NCBI GenBank assembly: GCA_031291095.1
Contig: JARLJR010000010.1
Span: 1-64,000, forward strand
Length of the DNA: 64,000 nucleotides
DNA from: Legionella sp.
Lineage (GTDB): Bacteria > Pseudomonadota > Gammaproteobacteria > Legionellales > Legionellaceae
Direction of reading: 5' to 3'
Both the position numbers and the translations under genes were made by a program. Shown here piece by piece: positions 7,663 to 16,787 of the stretch. Below the pieces are notes generated by a model. It was not told where the DNA came from and did no database searches. It saw only the letters and a list, made by a program, of their open reading frames with translations. Position 1 is the first letter of the stretch. Each line of letters begins with the position of its first letter.

Positions 7663-10600
7663 ATGGCTTCACTAGCGAACAGTGCCATTAAAAATAGAAC
7701 TGTTACCTCGTTTATTTTATTGCTACTTGTTATTGCCGGCTCTATTTGTTTTTTTAATCTTGGCCGCCTGGAAGACCCTGAATTTACCGTTAAAACAGCA
7801 ACGATCACGACTCATTATCCTGGTGCTAGTGCGAAACAAGTTGAATTAGAAGTCACCGATCGCATCGAGAAAAAAATCCAAGAAATGTCTGAAATAAAGG
7901 ATATTTCATCTATTTCCAGGCCTGGGCTTTCAATTATTAAAGTCAACATCAAAAACGAATATTGGTCTGATCGCCTACCCCAGGTTTGGGATAACTTACG
8001 CAAGAAAGTTCAAGACATACAAAATAGCTTACCTCCAGGAACGGATACCCCAGTGGTGGGAGACGATTTTGGTTATGTATTTGGCTTTCTCTTGGCAGTA
8101 ACCGCTGATGGATTTAGTTATGCTGAACTTGAAAATTATACCAAGGAAATTCAAAAGGAACTCAATATCGTTCCCGGAGTTGCCAGGGTTGATTTATGGG
8201 GTGTGCAGCAAAAAAGAATTTATTTAGATATTTCAAATACTCAATTTTCCCAATTGGAAGTGACACTTGCAGACATAGAAAAAACACTCAAATTGCAAAA
8301 CCAAGTTGTGAATGCAGGACACGTAAATTACCAGTTACAGCGAATGCGAATTGCCCCAACAGGTGAGTTTAATACAGCTGATGCTATTGGTGATTTAGCA
8401 ATTACCTCGCACTTAAAATTAAACAAACCACAAAACAATGAAGAAATTATCAGGATTCGTGATTTTGCGGAGGTTAAAGAAGGCTATTTAGATCCCCCTG
8501 AGCAATTAATGCGCTATTCCGGTTTACCTGCTATTGGAATCGCATTAGCACCACTCGCTGGAGTTAATGCCGTTAAAGTTGGTCAAGATGTAGACAACCG
8601 CCTTGAAGAGCTGCAAGACAAGCTTCCAAGAGGTATTGAAATTCATAAAATTTCATGGCAATCCGATATTGTTGCTGAATCAATAGACTCGTTCCTTATT
8701 AATTTACTCGAAGCGGTCATTATCGTTTTACTGGTATTAGCATTTACCATGGGGGTAAGAGCTGGGATGATCATTGGCGTTTCTGGATTAATCTTGGCGA
8801 TTTTAGGCACATTTATTGTCATGCAATTACTGCATATTGATTTGCAACGTGTCTCTCTCGGCGCATTAATTATCGCTATGGGAATGATGGTGGATAATGC
8901 CATTGTAGTAGTTGATGGATTTATCAGCCGTTTGCAGCAAGGAAGGACACGGGAAGAAGCCGCTGAAGAAGCAGCGCAAATCTCTTCTATGCCATTATTA
9001 GGGGCAACTGTTGTTGCATGCATGGCTTTTTACCCTATTTTCGCATCAACTTATGATACGGGTGAATATGCCGGAAGTTTATTCACGGTCATTGCCGTTT
9101 CCCTCCTGTTAAGCTGGGTACTTTCCCAAACAGCTACCCCTCTTTTGTGTATTTTATTTATGCCTGACCCCAAGAAAACAGTTGGCAAAGAAGAAGCATA
9201 TACCAGCAGATTTTATAAAGGATATAAGTCTATCCTTGAAGCGGCGATACGTTATCGAATACTTTTTAGCCTGAGCATGTGTGGGCTTTTGCTACTGTCT
9301 ATTATTGGTTTTCGCTTTGTTCCCATTATGTATTTCCCCGATTCATCGCGCTTACAAGTGATGATTGACTATTGGGCACCCGAAGGTACTCGCATCCAAG
9401 TAGTGTCAACCGATCTTGAACGACTTGAGAAAAAACTTTTAGCTGACCCTGGAGTTACCAGTGTAAGCACCTTTATTGGTCAAGGGCCGCCTCGTTTTTA
9501 CTTACCTGTGGAATCAGAGTTTCCTTATTCTTCATATGCGCAACTGATTGTAAATATGAAAAGCTTGAAGGATGTGGATAGATTAGTCGCGACATTACCG
9601 GCCTGGAATGACACGAATTACCCACAATCCATGGTGAGGGTACGAAAATATGCTGTGGGTGCATTTAATAACTGGAAAATCGCGGCTCGATTTAGTGGGC
9701 CAGCCAATGCAGATCCACAGACTTTACGTCATCTAGCTGAGCAAGCTGTAGCGATTTTAAGAGCAAGTCCTCATGCAATTGATGTACGCACTGATTGGCG
9801 TGAGCCCGTATTACAAATTGTTCCCGAGTATCAACAAGAGCGCGCACGTTGGGCGGGTATTTCACGACTTGATTTAGCGCAAACCTTAGAACGAGCCAGC
9901 GATGGAATTACTGTAGGCCTTTATCGCGAACAAGATAGTTTGATTCCCATTATCTTGCGTCAGCCATTGAGTGAACGAGATACCGCCGCTGTTGATCTGC
10001 CTTTATTACAAGTCAATTCACAATTGAGCACGAAAACCACCCCGGTTTCGCAAGTAGTAGATGGGATAAAAATTGTCTGGACAGACCCCATACTTTGGCG
10101 CTGGGATCGTAAACGAGCGATTACAGTACAATGCTCACCTTATGGAGTCACCGCAAATACTCTTCGTGAAAGTATTTTGCCCCAGTTCGAAAAAATCAAA
10201 TTACCTCCTGGTTACACATTAACCTGGGATGGAGAATATAAAAGCAGTCGGGAGTCCGCGGATGCATTAAAACCTGGCCTTTTCCCCGCAGTGGTCATCA
10301 TGCTGTTAATTATTGTCATGTTATTTAATGCTTATCGCCCCCCGATTATCATTATTGCCGCAATTCCTTTTGCGATGATCGGGATCACCGTTGGCTTGCT
10401 TCTTACCGGAGTACCTTTTGGCTTTATTGCCTTATTAGGGGCGATGAGTTTGTCAGGCATGATGATAAAAAATTCTGTGGTGCTGTTGGATCAAGTAAAT
10501 TTAAATCTTGCCAGCGGAATGAAGCCCTATGATGCGGTGGTATCGGCAGGATTAAGTCGTTTATCGCCAGTAGTTAATGCTGCAGTGACCACTATATTAG

Positions 10601-10761
10601 GCGTGATTCCTTTGTTACAAGATGTTTTTTGGGTTTCTCTTGCAGTAACTATTATGTTTGGATTAACTGTTGGGACCATTCTCACTATGTTTTTAGTTCC
10701 AGCCTTTTACTGCATTTTGTATCGGATCAAACCTAAGGGAGAACAACAAAAAACACAGTAA
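7663..10761 (+). CDS. RND-family efflux pump (AcrB/MexB-like)
   Basis: An inner-membrane RND transporter of about 1032 aa, the usual length. It has an N-terminal helix, a large periplasmic loop, a helix bundle containing 'GALIIAMGMMVDNAIVVVDGF' (the TM4 proton-relay region with an Asp), a second periplasmic domain and a C-terminal bundle ('GAMSLSGMMIKNSVVLLDQV'). It exports drugs or other amphiphiles using the proton gradient with the adaptor encoded just upstream. An ATG at 7645 overlaps the adaptor gene by 17 nt, but AAGGAA sits 6 nt before ATG 7663, which is chosen. The sequence resembles the pumps that act with lipoprotein adaptors; substrate unknown. Confidence 0.9.
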   Translation: MASLANSAIKNRTVTSFILLLLVIAGSICFFNLGRLEDPEFTVKTATITTHYPGASAKQVELEVTDRIEKKIQEMSEIKDISSISRPGLSIIKVNIKNEYWSDRLPQVWDNLRKKVQDIQNSLPPGTDTPVVGDDFGYVFGFLLAVTADGFSYAELENYTKEIQKELNIVPGVARVDLWGVQQKRIYLDISNTQFSQLEVTLADIEKTLKLQNQVVNAGHVNYQLQRMRIAPTGEFNTADAIGDLAITSHLKLNKPQNNEEIIRIRDFAEVKEGYLDPPEQLMRYSGLPAIGIALAPLAGVNAVKVGQDVDNRLEELQDKLPRGIEIHKISWQSDIVAESIDSFLINLLEAVIIVLLVLAFTMGVRAGMIIGVSGLILAILGTFIVMQLLHIDLQRVSLGALIIAMGMMVDNAIVVVDGFISRLQQGRTREEAAEEAAQISSMPLLGATVVACMAFYPIFASTYDTGEYAGSLFTVIAVSLLLSWVLSQTATPLLCILFMPDPKKTVGKEEAYTSRFYKGYKSILEAAIRYRILFSLSMCGLLLLSIIGFRFVPIMYFPDSSRLQVMIDYWAPEGTRIQVVSTDLERLEKKLLADPGVTSVSTFIGQGPPRFYLPVESEFPYSSYAQLIVNMKSLKDVDRLVATLPAWNDTNYPQSMVRVRKYAVGAFNNWKIAARFSGPANADPQTLRHLAEQAVAILRASPHAIDVRTDWREPVLQIVPEYQQERARWAGISRLDLAQTLERASDGITVGLYREQDSLIPIILRQPLSERDTAAVDLPLLQVNSQLSTKTTPVSQVVDGIKIVWTDPILWRWDRKRAITVQCSPYGVTANTLRESILPQFEKIKLPPGYTLTWDGEYKSSRESADALKPGLFPAVVIMLLIIVMLFNAYRPPIIIIAAIPFAMIGITVGLLLTGVPFGFIALLGAMSLSGMMIKNSVVLLDQVNLNLASGMKPYDAVVSAGLSRLSPVVNAAVTTILGVIPLLQDVFWVSLAVTIMFGLTVGTILTMFLVPAFYCILYRIKPKGEQQKTQ

Positions 10762-10780
10762 CATTGCGGATCATACCCAG

Positions 10781-10809
10781 TTAAAGTATTACTAATTAGA
10801 ATCTATAAT
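10781..10809 (+). promoter_or_regulatory. Putative sigma-70 promoter of the K+-channel-like gene
   Basis: A perfect -10 box TATAAT (10804-10809) lies 17 nt after TTAAAG (10781-10786), a weak -35. It sits about 34 nt before the channel gene and would uncouple that gene from the efflux operon. Confidence 0.45.
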
Positions 10810-10842
10810 TTTAAATAGGCGCGCTTAATTAATGGATTATTG

Positions 10843-11478
10843 ATGATGGCTCTTATAAGAAAATGGCGTTTCCTTTTTTTATTCTTTGTTATTTTAACTT
10901 TTTGTTTGCTCAGAGCTATTGAAGCACAAACAGGTGTACGGCCACTTGCAGATTTTTTTTTAATCACCCTAATTATTGTTAGTTTGATAGCAATTTCCGA
11001 ACATAAGCAAACAGTTATTCGTGGCTTATTTATTTTAGGCCTGTTAGAAATAGGCCTGATTGTCATGAGCATATGGATAATAAATTTTCCTGAACATTTT
11101 CTAAAATTAATTTTCGGATTACTTTTTTTCCTCTTAATGACGGCTACTTGTATAAAACTAACATTAGAAGATAAAACAATTAACATTACAACCTTATTTG
11201 GCTCCCTCTCTGCTTATCTGTTTATCGGTTTAACTTTTGCCTATTTATACTTACTTATTTATTTACTCTATCCTCAATCAATCTCAGGTTTAGAGCCCTA
11301 TGCCGATACCAGAGCAATTTATTTCTCGTTCATCACCCTAACTACTGTAGGATTTGGCGATGTAGTCGCTACGGGCCCTATTATGCAATGCTTGTCTTGG
11401 ATGGAAGCCTTCTGCGGCCAAGCTTATTTAGCTATTTTTATTTCTCAGTTGGTAGGAAGATATGTATCTAAACCTTGA
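10843..11478 (+). CDS. Potassium-channel-like membrane protein
   Basis: About 211 aa, strongly hydrophobic with roughly six helices. Near residue 168 the motif TLTTVGFGDVVATGP is a K+ selectivity filter (TVGFGD) with the preceding pore helix 'YFSFITLT', followed by a final helix containing 'AYLAIFISQLVGRYVS'. It most resembles Ion_trans_2-type channels with extra N-terminal helices. Start choice among TTG 10840, ATG 10843 and ATG 10846 is uncertain because no strong ribosome binding site is seen. It converges with the next gene across a hairpin. Confidence 0.8.
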   Translation: MMALIRKWRFLFLFFVILTFCLLRAIEAQTGVRPLADFFLITLIIVSLIAISEHKQTVIRGLFILGLLEIGLIVMSIWIINFPEHFLKLIFGLLFFLLMTATCIKLTLEDKTINITTLFGSLSAYLFIGLTFAYLYLLIYLLYPQSISGLEPYADTRAIYFSFITLTTVGFGDVVATGPIMQCLSWMEAFCGQAYLAIFISQLVGRYVSKP

Positions 11479-11494
11479 TTATGCTGAACGCAGC

Positions 11495-11527
11495 AAGGCT
11501 CCTGGGCTAAAACTTAGCCAGGGCCTT
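11495..11527. terminator. Bidirectional hairpin terminator
   Basis: AAGGCTCCTGGGCTAA (11495-11510) pairs imperfectly with TTAGCCAGGGCCTT (11514-11527). It lies between two convergent genes (stops at 11478 and 11538), as expected for a shared terminator. Confidence 0.55.
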
Positions 11528-11537
11528 ATGCAAAGGT

Positions 11538-12221
11538 CTAACTTTGAAGATTCTCTTTTTCTTGTTCAAGCCACTCCAAAAAAGCTTCGCGATCTGATTG
11601 AGACAAATTAGAAAATTTATTTTTAATTGTTTCGATAGGTTGGTATTGCTTTCTTGGCGCTTTGGTATAAGTTTCGTTGATATTTATTTTTCCTTGTATC
11701 ACATCTTCATAGGCGTCAGGATCTTTCTTCATTAACTTTAAAAGCTGTCCATCAACCGATCTCGAATGAGAGGGTAAATACGTAATACTGTTTTCCTGAT
11801 AGAGATCTGGATTTGTATTATCGTGCTCTCGAAGATCATTCTTCAAATCTTTAATAGAGATTTTATTTTCCTTTGCATACGTCCTGACTGAGTTATCTAC
11901 CCTAGTAAGAACATCCCCCCAATGAGCAACATGTGTATTTACATCCATGGCAGACCGCAATAACCACAACATTTCATTGTTAGTAATACCCAAGCCATCT
12001 GATGATTTATCAAGGGCATATTCTCCAAAGTTTTCATATGGCTTAGTTCTTTTTGTCCAAACTTCCCGTTCAATAATCTGGGATATTACAGAAGGAAGGC
12101 TCTGAGAGATAAGTTGATTAAATTCACCTATATACTGATTAGCTTGAGTATGTAGTTCTTCATCAGAGAGGATTGAGGTGTCTTCGTTTAAAGTTTTATT
12201 TGGTAGTTCTTCTGATTGCAT
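11538..12221 (-). CDS. Hypothetical protein, 227 aa
   Basis: Not recognised. The protein is hydrophilic, without signal peptide or membrane segments, and ends in an acidic helical tail (SDREAFLEWLEQEKENLQS). A central block, 'LGITNNEMLWLLRSAMDV', followed by 'WGDVLTRVDNSVRTYAKEN', looks alpha-helical. The Glu-rich C-terminus is compatible with a Dot/Icm export signal, but that is weak evidence. It is transcribed divergently from the candidate effector at 12470, with about 250 bp between the starts. Confidence 0.55.
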   Translation of the reverse strand: MQSEELPNKTLNEDTSILSDEELHTQANQYIGEFNQLISQSLPSVISQIIEREVWTKRTKPYENFGEYALDKSSDGLGITNNEMLWLLRSAMDVNTHVAHWGDVLTRVDNSVRTYAKENKISIKDLKNDLREHDNTNPDLYQENSITYLPSHSRSVDGQLLKLMKKDPDAYEDVIQGKININETYTKAPRKQYQPIETIKNKFSNLSQSDREAFLEWLEQEKENLQS

Positions 12222-12381
12222 TGTAAACCCACTTGTTGAGCAATAACCATTCGGTATTTTAACGTTACTAAATGGGTATCTTAAGCTGAGAAGCTGATTA
12301 AACTCAATAAGTGCTTCCTAAAATAACATGTTTTTTCCTTGGAGTTCACCAACGAATATGCACACATTTTGCCCATTAGGC

Positions 12382-12387
12382 TATAAT
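12382..12387 (+). promoter_or_regulatory. Putative -10 box upstream of candidate effector
   Basis: A perfect TATAAT about 83 nt before the chosen start at 12470. The hexamer 17 nt upstream (TGCACA) is a poor -35, so activation by a regulator is possible. A 75-nt leader is implied. Confidence 0.35.
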
Positions 12388-12469
12388 TTTAGTTATCCTA
12401 GGCGCATTTGAATAGTGATTGTGGCTTAAAAGCTCACTCGTTTTTATGTTAAATCAACGGGAGATCATC

Positions 12470-14224
12470 ATGTCAAACAGCAAGATTTTTAGGACTAAAA
12501 CAACACATTTCTTTTCTAAAATGAAAGGATGCACGAATAAGCAAAAAGTAAAGGATATAAGTTTTTCTGAAGGGGGTAATGTAGAAATATTAAATTACAT
12601 GGAAAAAATTGACGGCCTGACAACAAATCATATGCCGACAATAAAAGAAAAAATTGGAATTGACCTCTATGGGCTAGTAGCAAAGGTACCACGTACCCAA
12701 ATAGGACTAAGAACCAAGGATGAATACAGAGATCTGATAGTGAATCACCTGATGAGCCCTAGTCAACCTCATTTTAAGCCAGTCACACCAGAGCAAGTAG
12801 AGAATAATATGGAACTTTATCAAAATACTGATGGAAGCATGAGTTATAAAGGTATTGGTCCTCCCAACAATTCCAGATATGTTACTTTTTGCTCCGTTTT
12901 TCTTGACGAATATAGGGATTTTGGACCCGATTTTATAAACTATATTAAAGATAATGGCCGCCCCCCGGAGAAAATTATAAATGATGATATTCCTATAATA
13001 GAAGTAAGCCATGAAACAGAACATGCGGTAATTAGGTATGTAGATAGCGATTATCCTGGCCCAAGTTATGAAATAACTGGGGTAATGAGACTTGCAGCGA
13101 TGGCTATGATTTTAGGGGATCGAGATTGGTTGGGGGGAAAGGGATTTAATGCAGGATTTGCGCTCGAAAACGGGCGTGCGGTGGCAACAATGGTTGATGC
13201 AGGCCTGGCACTCGACGATAACGAGACGATGAGAAATATGTCATCAAAAGAAATAAAGGACAAAAAAATTCGATTTGGGAATAGTAATTCTATTTTTATT
13301 GAATTTGATAAGCTGACTCTAAATCAAAAAGAGGAGTTTCTTAGTACCTTACATCAATTTACGCGTCTTAGTGAGGAAGAGTTAAGGGTATGCATAACGG
13401 ATTTGGTAAGAAGAAATGGGACATTTAATCAAAATCCATTCAATTTAACGCTATTAAATGATGAAGACGCTAATAACATAGTCGAGAGCATCATAGCGAA
13501 TGTTCAAGAAATAAAAGGGATATATGAAGTTGAACTTGCTGAATACAGCAATCAACATGAAGAAATGCCAAATAATTTTAACATGCCAAGTGATATATTC
13601 GCTCCCGATTATACTGCTCAATCAACGGAATTATGCCATTTTACGTCTATCAAGCAACTGCGTGAAATGCAAGGGAATATTCCTCAAGAGATAACATCTC
13701 ATATGTTAAATTTAATAAATCGTATTAATGCAGAAATTAATCGCTTAAAAGAGCTCAGCGATGAGGGATATAGTACTCACCAAAATGAATCCAGAATTAA
13801 AATCCTAGAAGCGACTAAGCACTATATCTGGAGTGAGATCGACTTTAATGAGTTACGTCAGATTAAAAAAGGCCGTGAATGGAAGAGTGATAAATTAGAC
13901 ACTACGGAAACATTTATTGAAGAAGCAAAAAATTTTTGTGACGTAAGATTATTACTCGCTAATCTTGATAAAGAAATCAGACGCTGTGAAGAAGCGATTA
14001 AAACTGAAACCGAGGGCAATCCTAGCACATTAACCGTATTAAAACATGCAAAGGAATATCTTGGTGGGCAGATAAATAAGGCTCAGTTAGAGGAAGTACA
14101 ATCGGCGTATACGGACTGGGAAAATGGTTCCATAAATGCTAAAGACCTTGTTGAGCAAGTAATACAATATAAGCAAGATGTTTCTGTGTTTGAAGAGATG
14201 CTAGGAACACGAAGTAGTATGTAA
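12470..14224 (+). CDS. Candidate effector with kinase-like catalytic loop
   Basis: A 584-aa protein with no clear full-length match that I recognise. Residues about 205-255 (from this start) read 'MILGDRDWLGGKGFNAGF' and, 18 residues later, 'MVDAGLAL'. This spacing resembles the catalytic loop (D.D...N.G) and metal-binding D-x-G of atypical kinases such as HipA- or PI-kinase-like folds. The C-terminal third is helical and coiled-coil-like, with E/K-rich segments. There is no signal peptide. ATG 12470 is chosen over the GTG at 12419 because CGGGAGA lies 7-11 nt upstream. In Legionella such isolated genes are often Dot/Icm substrates; both the kinase and effector ideas are inferences. Confidence 0.6.
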   Translation: MSNSKIFRTKTTHFFSKMKGCTNKQKVKDISFSEGGNVEILNYMEKIDGLTTNHMPTIKEKIGIDLYGLVAKVPRTQIGLRTKDEYRDLIVNHLMSPSQPHFKPVTPEQVENNMELYQNTDGSMSYKGIGPPNNSRYVTFCSVFLDEYRDFGPDFINYIKDNGRPPEKIINDDIPIIEVSHETEHAVIRYVDSDYPGPSYEITGVMRLAAMAMILGDRDWLGGKGFNAGFALENGRAVATMVDAGLALDDNETMRNMSSKEIKDKKIRFGNSNSIFIEFDKLTLNQKEEFLSTLHQFTRLSEEELRVCITDLVRRNGTFNQNPFNLTLLNDEDANNIVESIIANVQEIKGIYEVELAEYSNQHEEMPNNFNMPSDIFAPDYTAQSTELCHFTSIKQLREMQGNIPQEITSHMLNLINRINAEINRLKELSDEGYSTHQNESRIKILEATKHYIWSEIDFNELRQIKKGREWKSDKLDTTETFIEEAKNFCDVRLLLANLDKEIRRCEEAIKTETEGNPSTLTVLKHAKEYLGGQINKAQLEEVQSAYTDWENGSINAKDLVEQVIQYKQDVSVFEEMLGTRSSM

Positions 14225-14329
14225 GAGTTAATTACAGACTATAAATATCCCACAAGACTTAGCTGTGTGTTTATTCTTATTTATAGCCAAGCATTGTGGC
14301 AATAGCGCATTTTAGTATGGAGAAATAAA

Positions 14330-15598
14330 ATGAGCTCAATCGTTATTTTTTTTAATGCCATTACTAATTTTAAAAGTGATTTGAGCCCATTAAAATCTAC
14401 GGTTGAATGCCCTATTTTATTCGTTAATACAGCTATTTATGAACAATTAAATGAAAATCAAAAATACTTTTTTGAGAAAATTCATATTATTGATCCGCTA
14501 AATTTTGATACGACCCTCCCCTTAGTCACACACTATTTAGAAGAAATAAGCCAAGATAACTTATGGTTAGTAACTAATGATGAATCCTGCATGCTTACTG
14601 TTGGTAAGCTTATTGATCACTTGGGTTTACCCGGTGATGGAGAAAAAACCTTAGTTAAATTTATTGATAAAGTTGTAATGAAAAATATAGTGCATGCCTG
14701 GGGAGTTCGTACGCCCCACTACCAAGTGTTTAATAAAGAGTTCTATTTCAAAAATAAAGTACTTTATGGTGATGAGCTCGAAAAAAAGTTCCAATATCCT
14801 TTTGTTGTGAAACCAATTGCATTGTATGGTAGTGCCAGTTTCAAAAAAATACATAATAGAACGGAATGGGTATCTTATGCGGAACAAATGGCACAATCTG
14901 AGATCCCTTTTCAAATTGAGGAATTTATCGAAGGAACTTTATTTCATTGTGATGCCATTATACAAAATAAAGAGGTTCAATTTACCTCTATTTCAGAATA
15001 CCTTTGGCCTATGGCGCTTTTTATGGAAGGTTATCCTGCAGGCAGTATTGTCTTGCCTAAATTCGACCCGCGTTGGGATAAGTTAAATGCAGTCCACGAA
15101 CAAATCATTGCTGCGTTACAACCTCCTGATGGTGCTACCCATTGTGAATTATTTCTAACAAACAACAATGAAGTCATTTTTTTAGAAATAGCTGCCAGAC
15201 CTTCAGGGGCATTAGTGGTTGCACTGATTGAACGAATCACCGGAGTAAACATAGAACTAGCGCACTTTAATCTAAGACTACAACACCCCATTAATATCCA
15301 ACCAAAACCAATAACCAATTTTTCTTTTTTTTGTTATATCCCGAAAAAAGATGGGGTCGTTTTGAGTATGGAAGTACCTAAACTCAACAGTGAGCTCAAT
15401 ATTGAATGGAATGTTAAACCTGGAGAGGTGATTCAACTGCCTGTCACTGAAGAACATGATATTCCGATAAAAGCCATTAACATTGCAGCAACACTTATAT
15501 TAAGCAATGCAAACTTTGACGTTCTTTATCAAGATTTTCTCACCCTAAAAACAGCACCATTGCTCACCATGCAAACATCCAATTACAGCGGCTCATAA
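14330..15598 (+). CDS. ATP-grasp domain ligase
   Basis: A 422-aa ATP-grasp enzyme. The central domain has 'YPFVVKPIALYGSASFKKI' (ATP-binding Lys and glycine-loop region), 'IPFQIEEFIEGTLFHCDAII' (adenine-binding hinge E-E-F) and 'VIFLEIAARPSGALVV' (metal-binding E and the ARPSG motif). This arrangement is seen in carboxylate-amine ligases such as amino-acid (dipeptide) ligases. GGAG lies 8 nt before the ATG. Its 3' end overlaps the 3' end of the convergent dipeptide epimerase gene by 16 nt, and a formyltransferase gene follows further on; together they suggest a small peptide or amino-acid derivative pathway. The substrate is inferred only from neighbours. Confidence 0.78.
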   Translation: MSSIVIFFNAITNFKSDLSPLKSTVECPILFVNTAIYEQLNENQKYFFEKIHIIDPLNFDTTLPLVTHYLEEISQDNLWLVTNDESCMLTVGKLIDHLGLPGDGEKTLVKFIDKVVMKNIVHAWGVRTPHYQVFNKEFYFKNKVLYGDELEKKFQYPFVVKPIALYGSASFKKIHNRTEWVSYAEQMAQSEIPFQIEEFIEGTLFHCDAIIQNKEVQFTSISEYLWPMALFMEGYPAGSIVLPKFDPRWDKLNAVHEQIIAALQPPDGATHCELFLTNNNEVIFLEIAARPSGALVVALIERITGVNIELAHFNLRLQHPINIQPKPITNFSFFCYIPKKDGVVLSMEVPKLNSELNIEWNVKPGEVIQLPVTEEHDIPIKAINIAATLILSNANFDVLYQDFLTLKTAPLLTMQTSNYSGS

Positions 15599-16713
15599 AC
15601 CAGTTCGTTTTGTCTTGCTAGATGCTCCAAAACATCCTCATTAACCTCAACCCCAAGCCCCGGTTTTTCAAAAGGTATTCTCATGCCCTGAACATAGGGC
15701 GATTGCGTAAAAATTGGTTTTTTAAAATGCTGAAATAAAAATAAATCACTATCTAAATCAGTAAATACTACATTAGGCATTGATGCTGCAAAATGGATGC
15801 CCGCTGAAACGCCCAATGGTCCTTCCATCATGCAACCAACCATTACTTTTAATCCAGCTTCCTGAGCTCTTTGCGCCATAAGCCTTGCCTTCCAAATTCC
15901 ACCTGCTTTTTGGATTTTGATGTTTATTCCATTTACTGCATTCATGCGAATCAATTGTTCCAGGTCATCCATGCCTACAATGCTTTCATCAGCGTAGATA
16001 TTAACTCCATCAAGCTGATTTTTTATGTCGAGTAATCCTTGATAATCATGCTTTTCCACGGGTTGCTCAATAGCAACTACCGTTCCCAAAATTGATTGTA
16101 TTTCTTTTAATGCTTCGATGGCTTCTCGAGAATCCTTAAAGCATTGATTGGGATCAAGGACATAAGCTACATTTTTTGCAAATACGCTTTTAATTATTTT
16201 TGCAATTTCAGGGCTATTTTTATCATTATCTAATTTAATCTTAATTAATTGGACTTGAGGATAATGTTGCCGGATCTTCATTGCAAATTCTTTGGTTTCT
16301 TCCAAATCTAAAACCGGTATGGTCAAACTATTGGGTGTGAGGTTCTTTACCTTGCCAAAAAGCGCATAGACAGGCATATTTTTCATCTGCCCTAGCAAGT
16401 CATGAAAAGCAGCATCCAAGGCAGCTGCCGCATGTGAGCTCTGGATGTTCTCTTGAAGAAGCTGATAAAAAACGTGTGGTGACTCATTAGGATTGATCAG
16501 GCACTGTTTAAACTTTTGTAACTGAGAAACCACATAATCATAGGTTTCACCCGTCATCAGAGTAAAGGGGGCAGCCTCTCCCCTACCGATGAAATTATTA
16601 TAACGAAGTTGAACTAATATGGTCTCTAAATGAGTCCAGGTATATGTTGCGATAGACAGTGGTTGTGGGAGTTTATATTTAAGCCGGTATATTTTTAATG
16701 ACGCGCCATCCAT
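15583..16713 (-). CDS. Dipeptide epimerase (enolase superfamily)
   Basis: About 376 aa of the muconate-lactonizing subgroup. Visible catalytic elements (numbers from this start): the K-x-K pair in LIKIKLD (about 158-160), metal ligands D187 (LDPNQ), E216 (AIEQP) and D242 (YADES), and the second catalytic Lys in NIKIQK (about 266). The C-terminal D-x-D (TDLDSD, about 319-321) is the signature that binds the substrate ammonium group in L-Ala-D/L-Glu-type dipeptide epimerases. A GTG at 16722 is possible, but GAGGAG spaced 8 nt before ATG 16713 decides the start. It is convergent with and overlaps the ATP-grasp gene, and divergent from the formyltransferase gene. Confidence 0.87.
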   Translation of the reverse strand: MDGASLKIYRLKYKLPQPLSIATYTWTHLETILVQLRYNNFIGRGEAAPFTLMTGETYDYVVSQLQKFKQCLINPNESPHVFYQLLQENIQSSHAAAALDAAFHDLLGQMKNMPVYALFGKVKNLTPNSLTIPVLDLEETKEFAMKIRQHYPQVQLIKIKLDNDKNSPEIAKIIKSVFAKNVAYVLDPNQCFKDSREAIEALKEIQSILGTVVAIEQPVEKHDYQGLLDIKNQLDGVNIYADESIVGMDDLEQLIRMNAVNGINIKIQKAGGIWKARLMAQRAQEAGLKVMVGCMMEGPLGVSAGIHFAASMPNVVFTDLDSDLFLFQHFKKPIFTQSPYVQGMRIPFEKPGLGVEVNEDVLEHLARQNELVYEPL

Positions 16714-16787
16714 ATGCCTCACTCCTCAGAAATCCTCTATAATTAACTTAGCACCCGTCTCATTATAGACCCTTTTAAGAGAGTTCA

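Noticed and set aside
8643-9023. 126-codon antisense ORF inside the RND pump gene
   Set aside because: A shadow frame of a strongly conserved coding region; composition (Thr/Ile/Met-rich) is that of an antisense reading.
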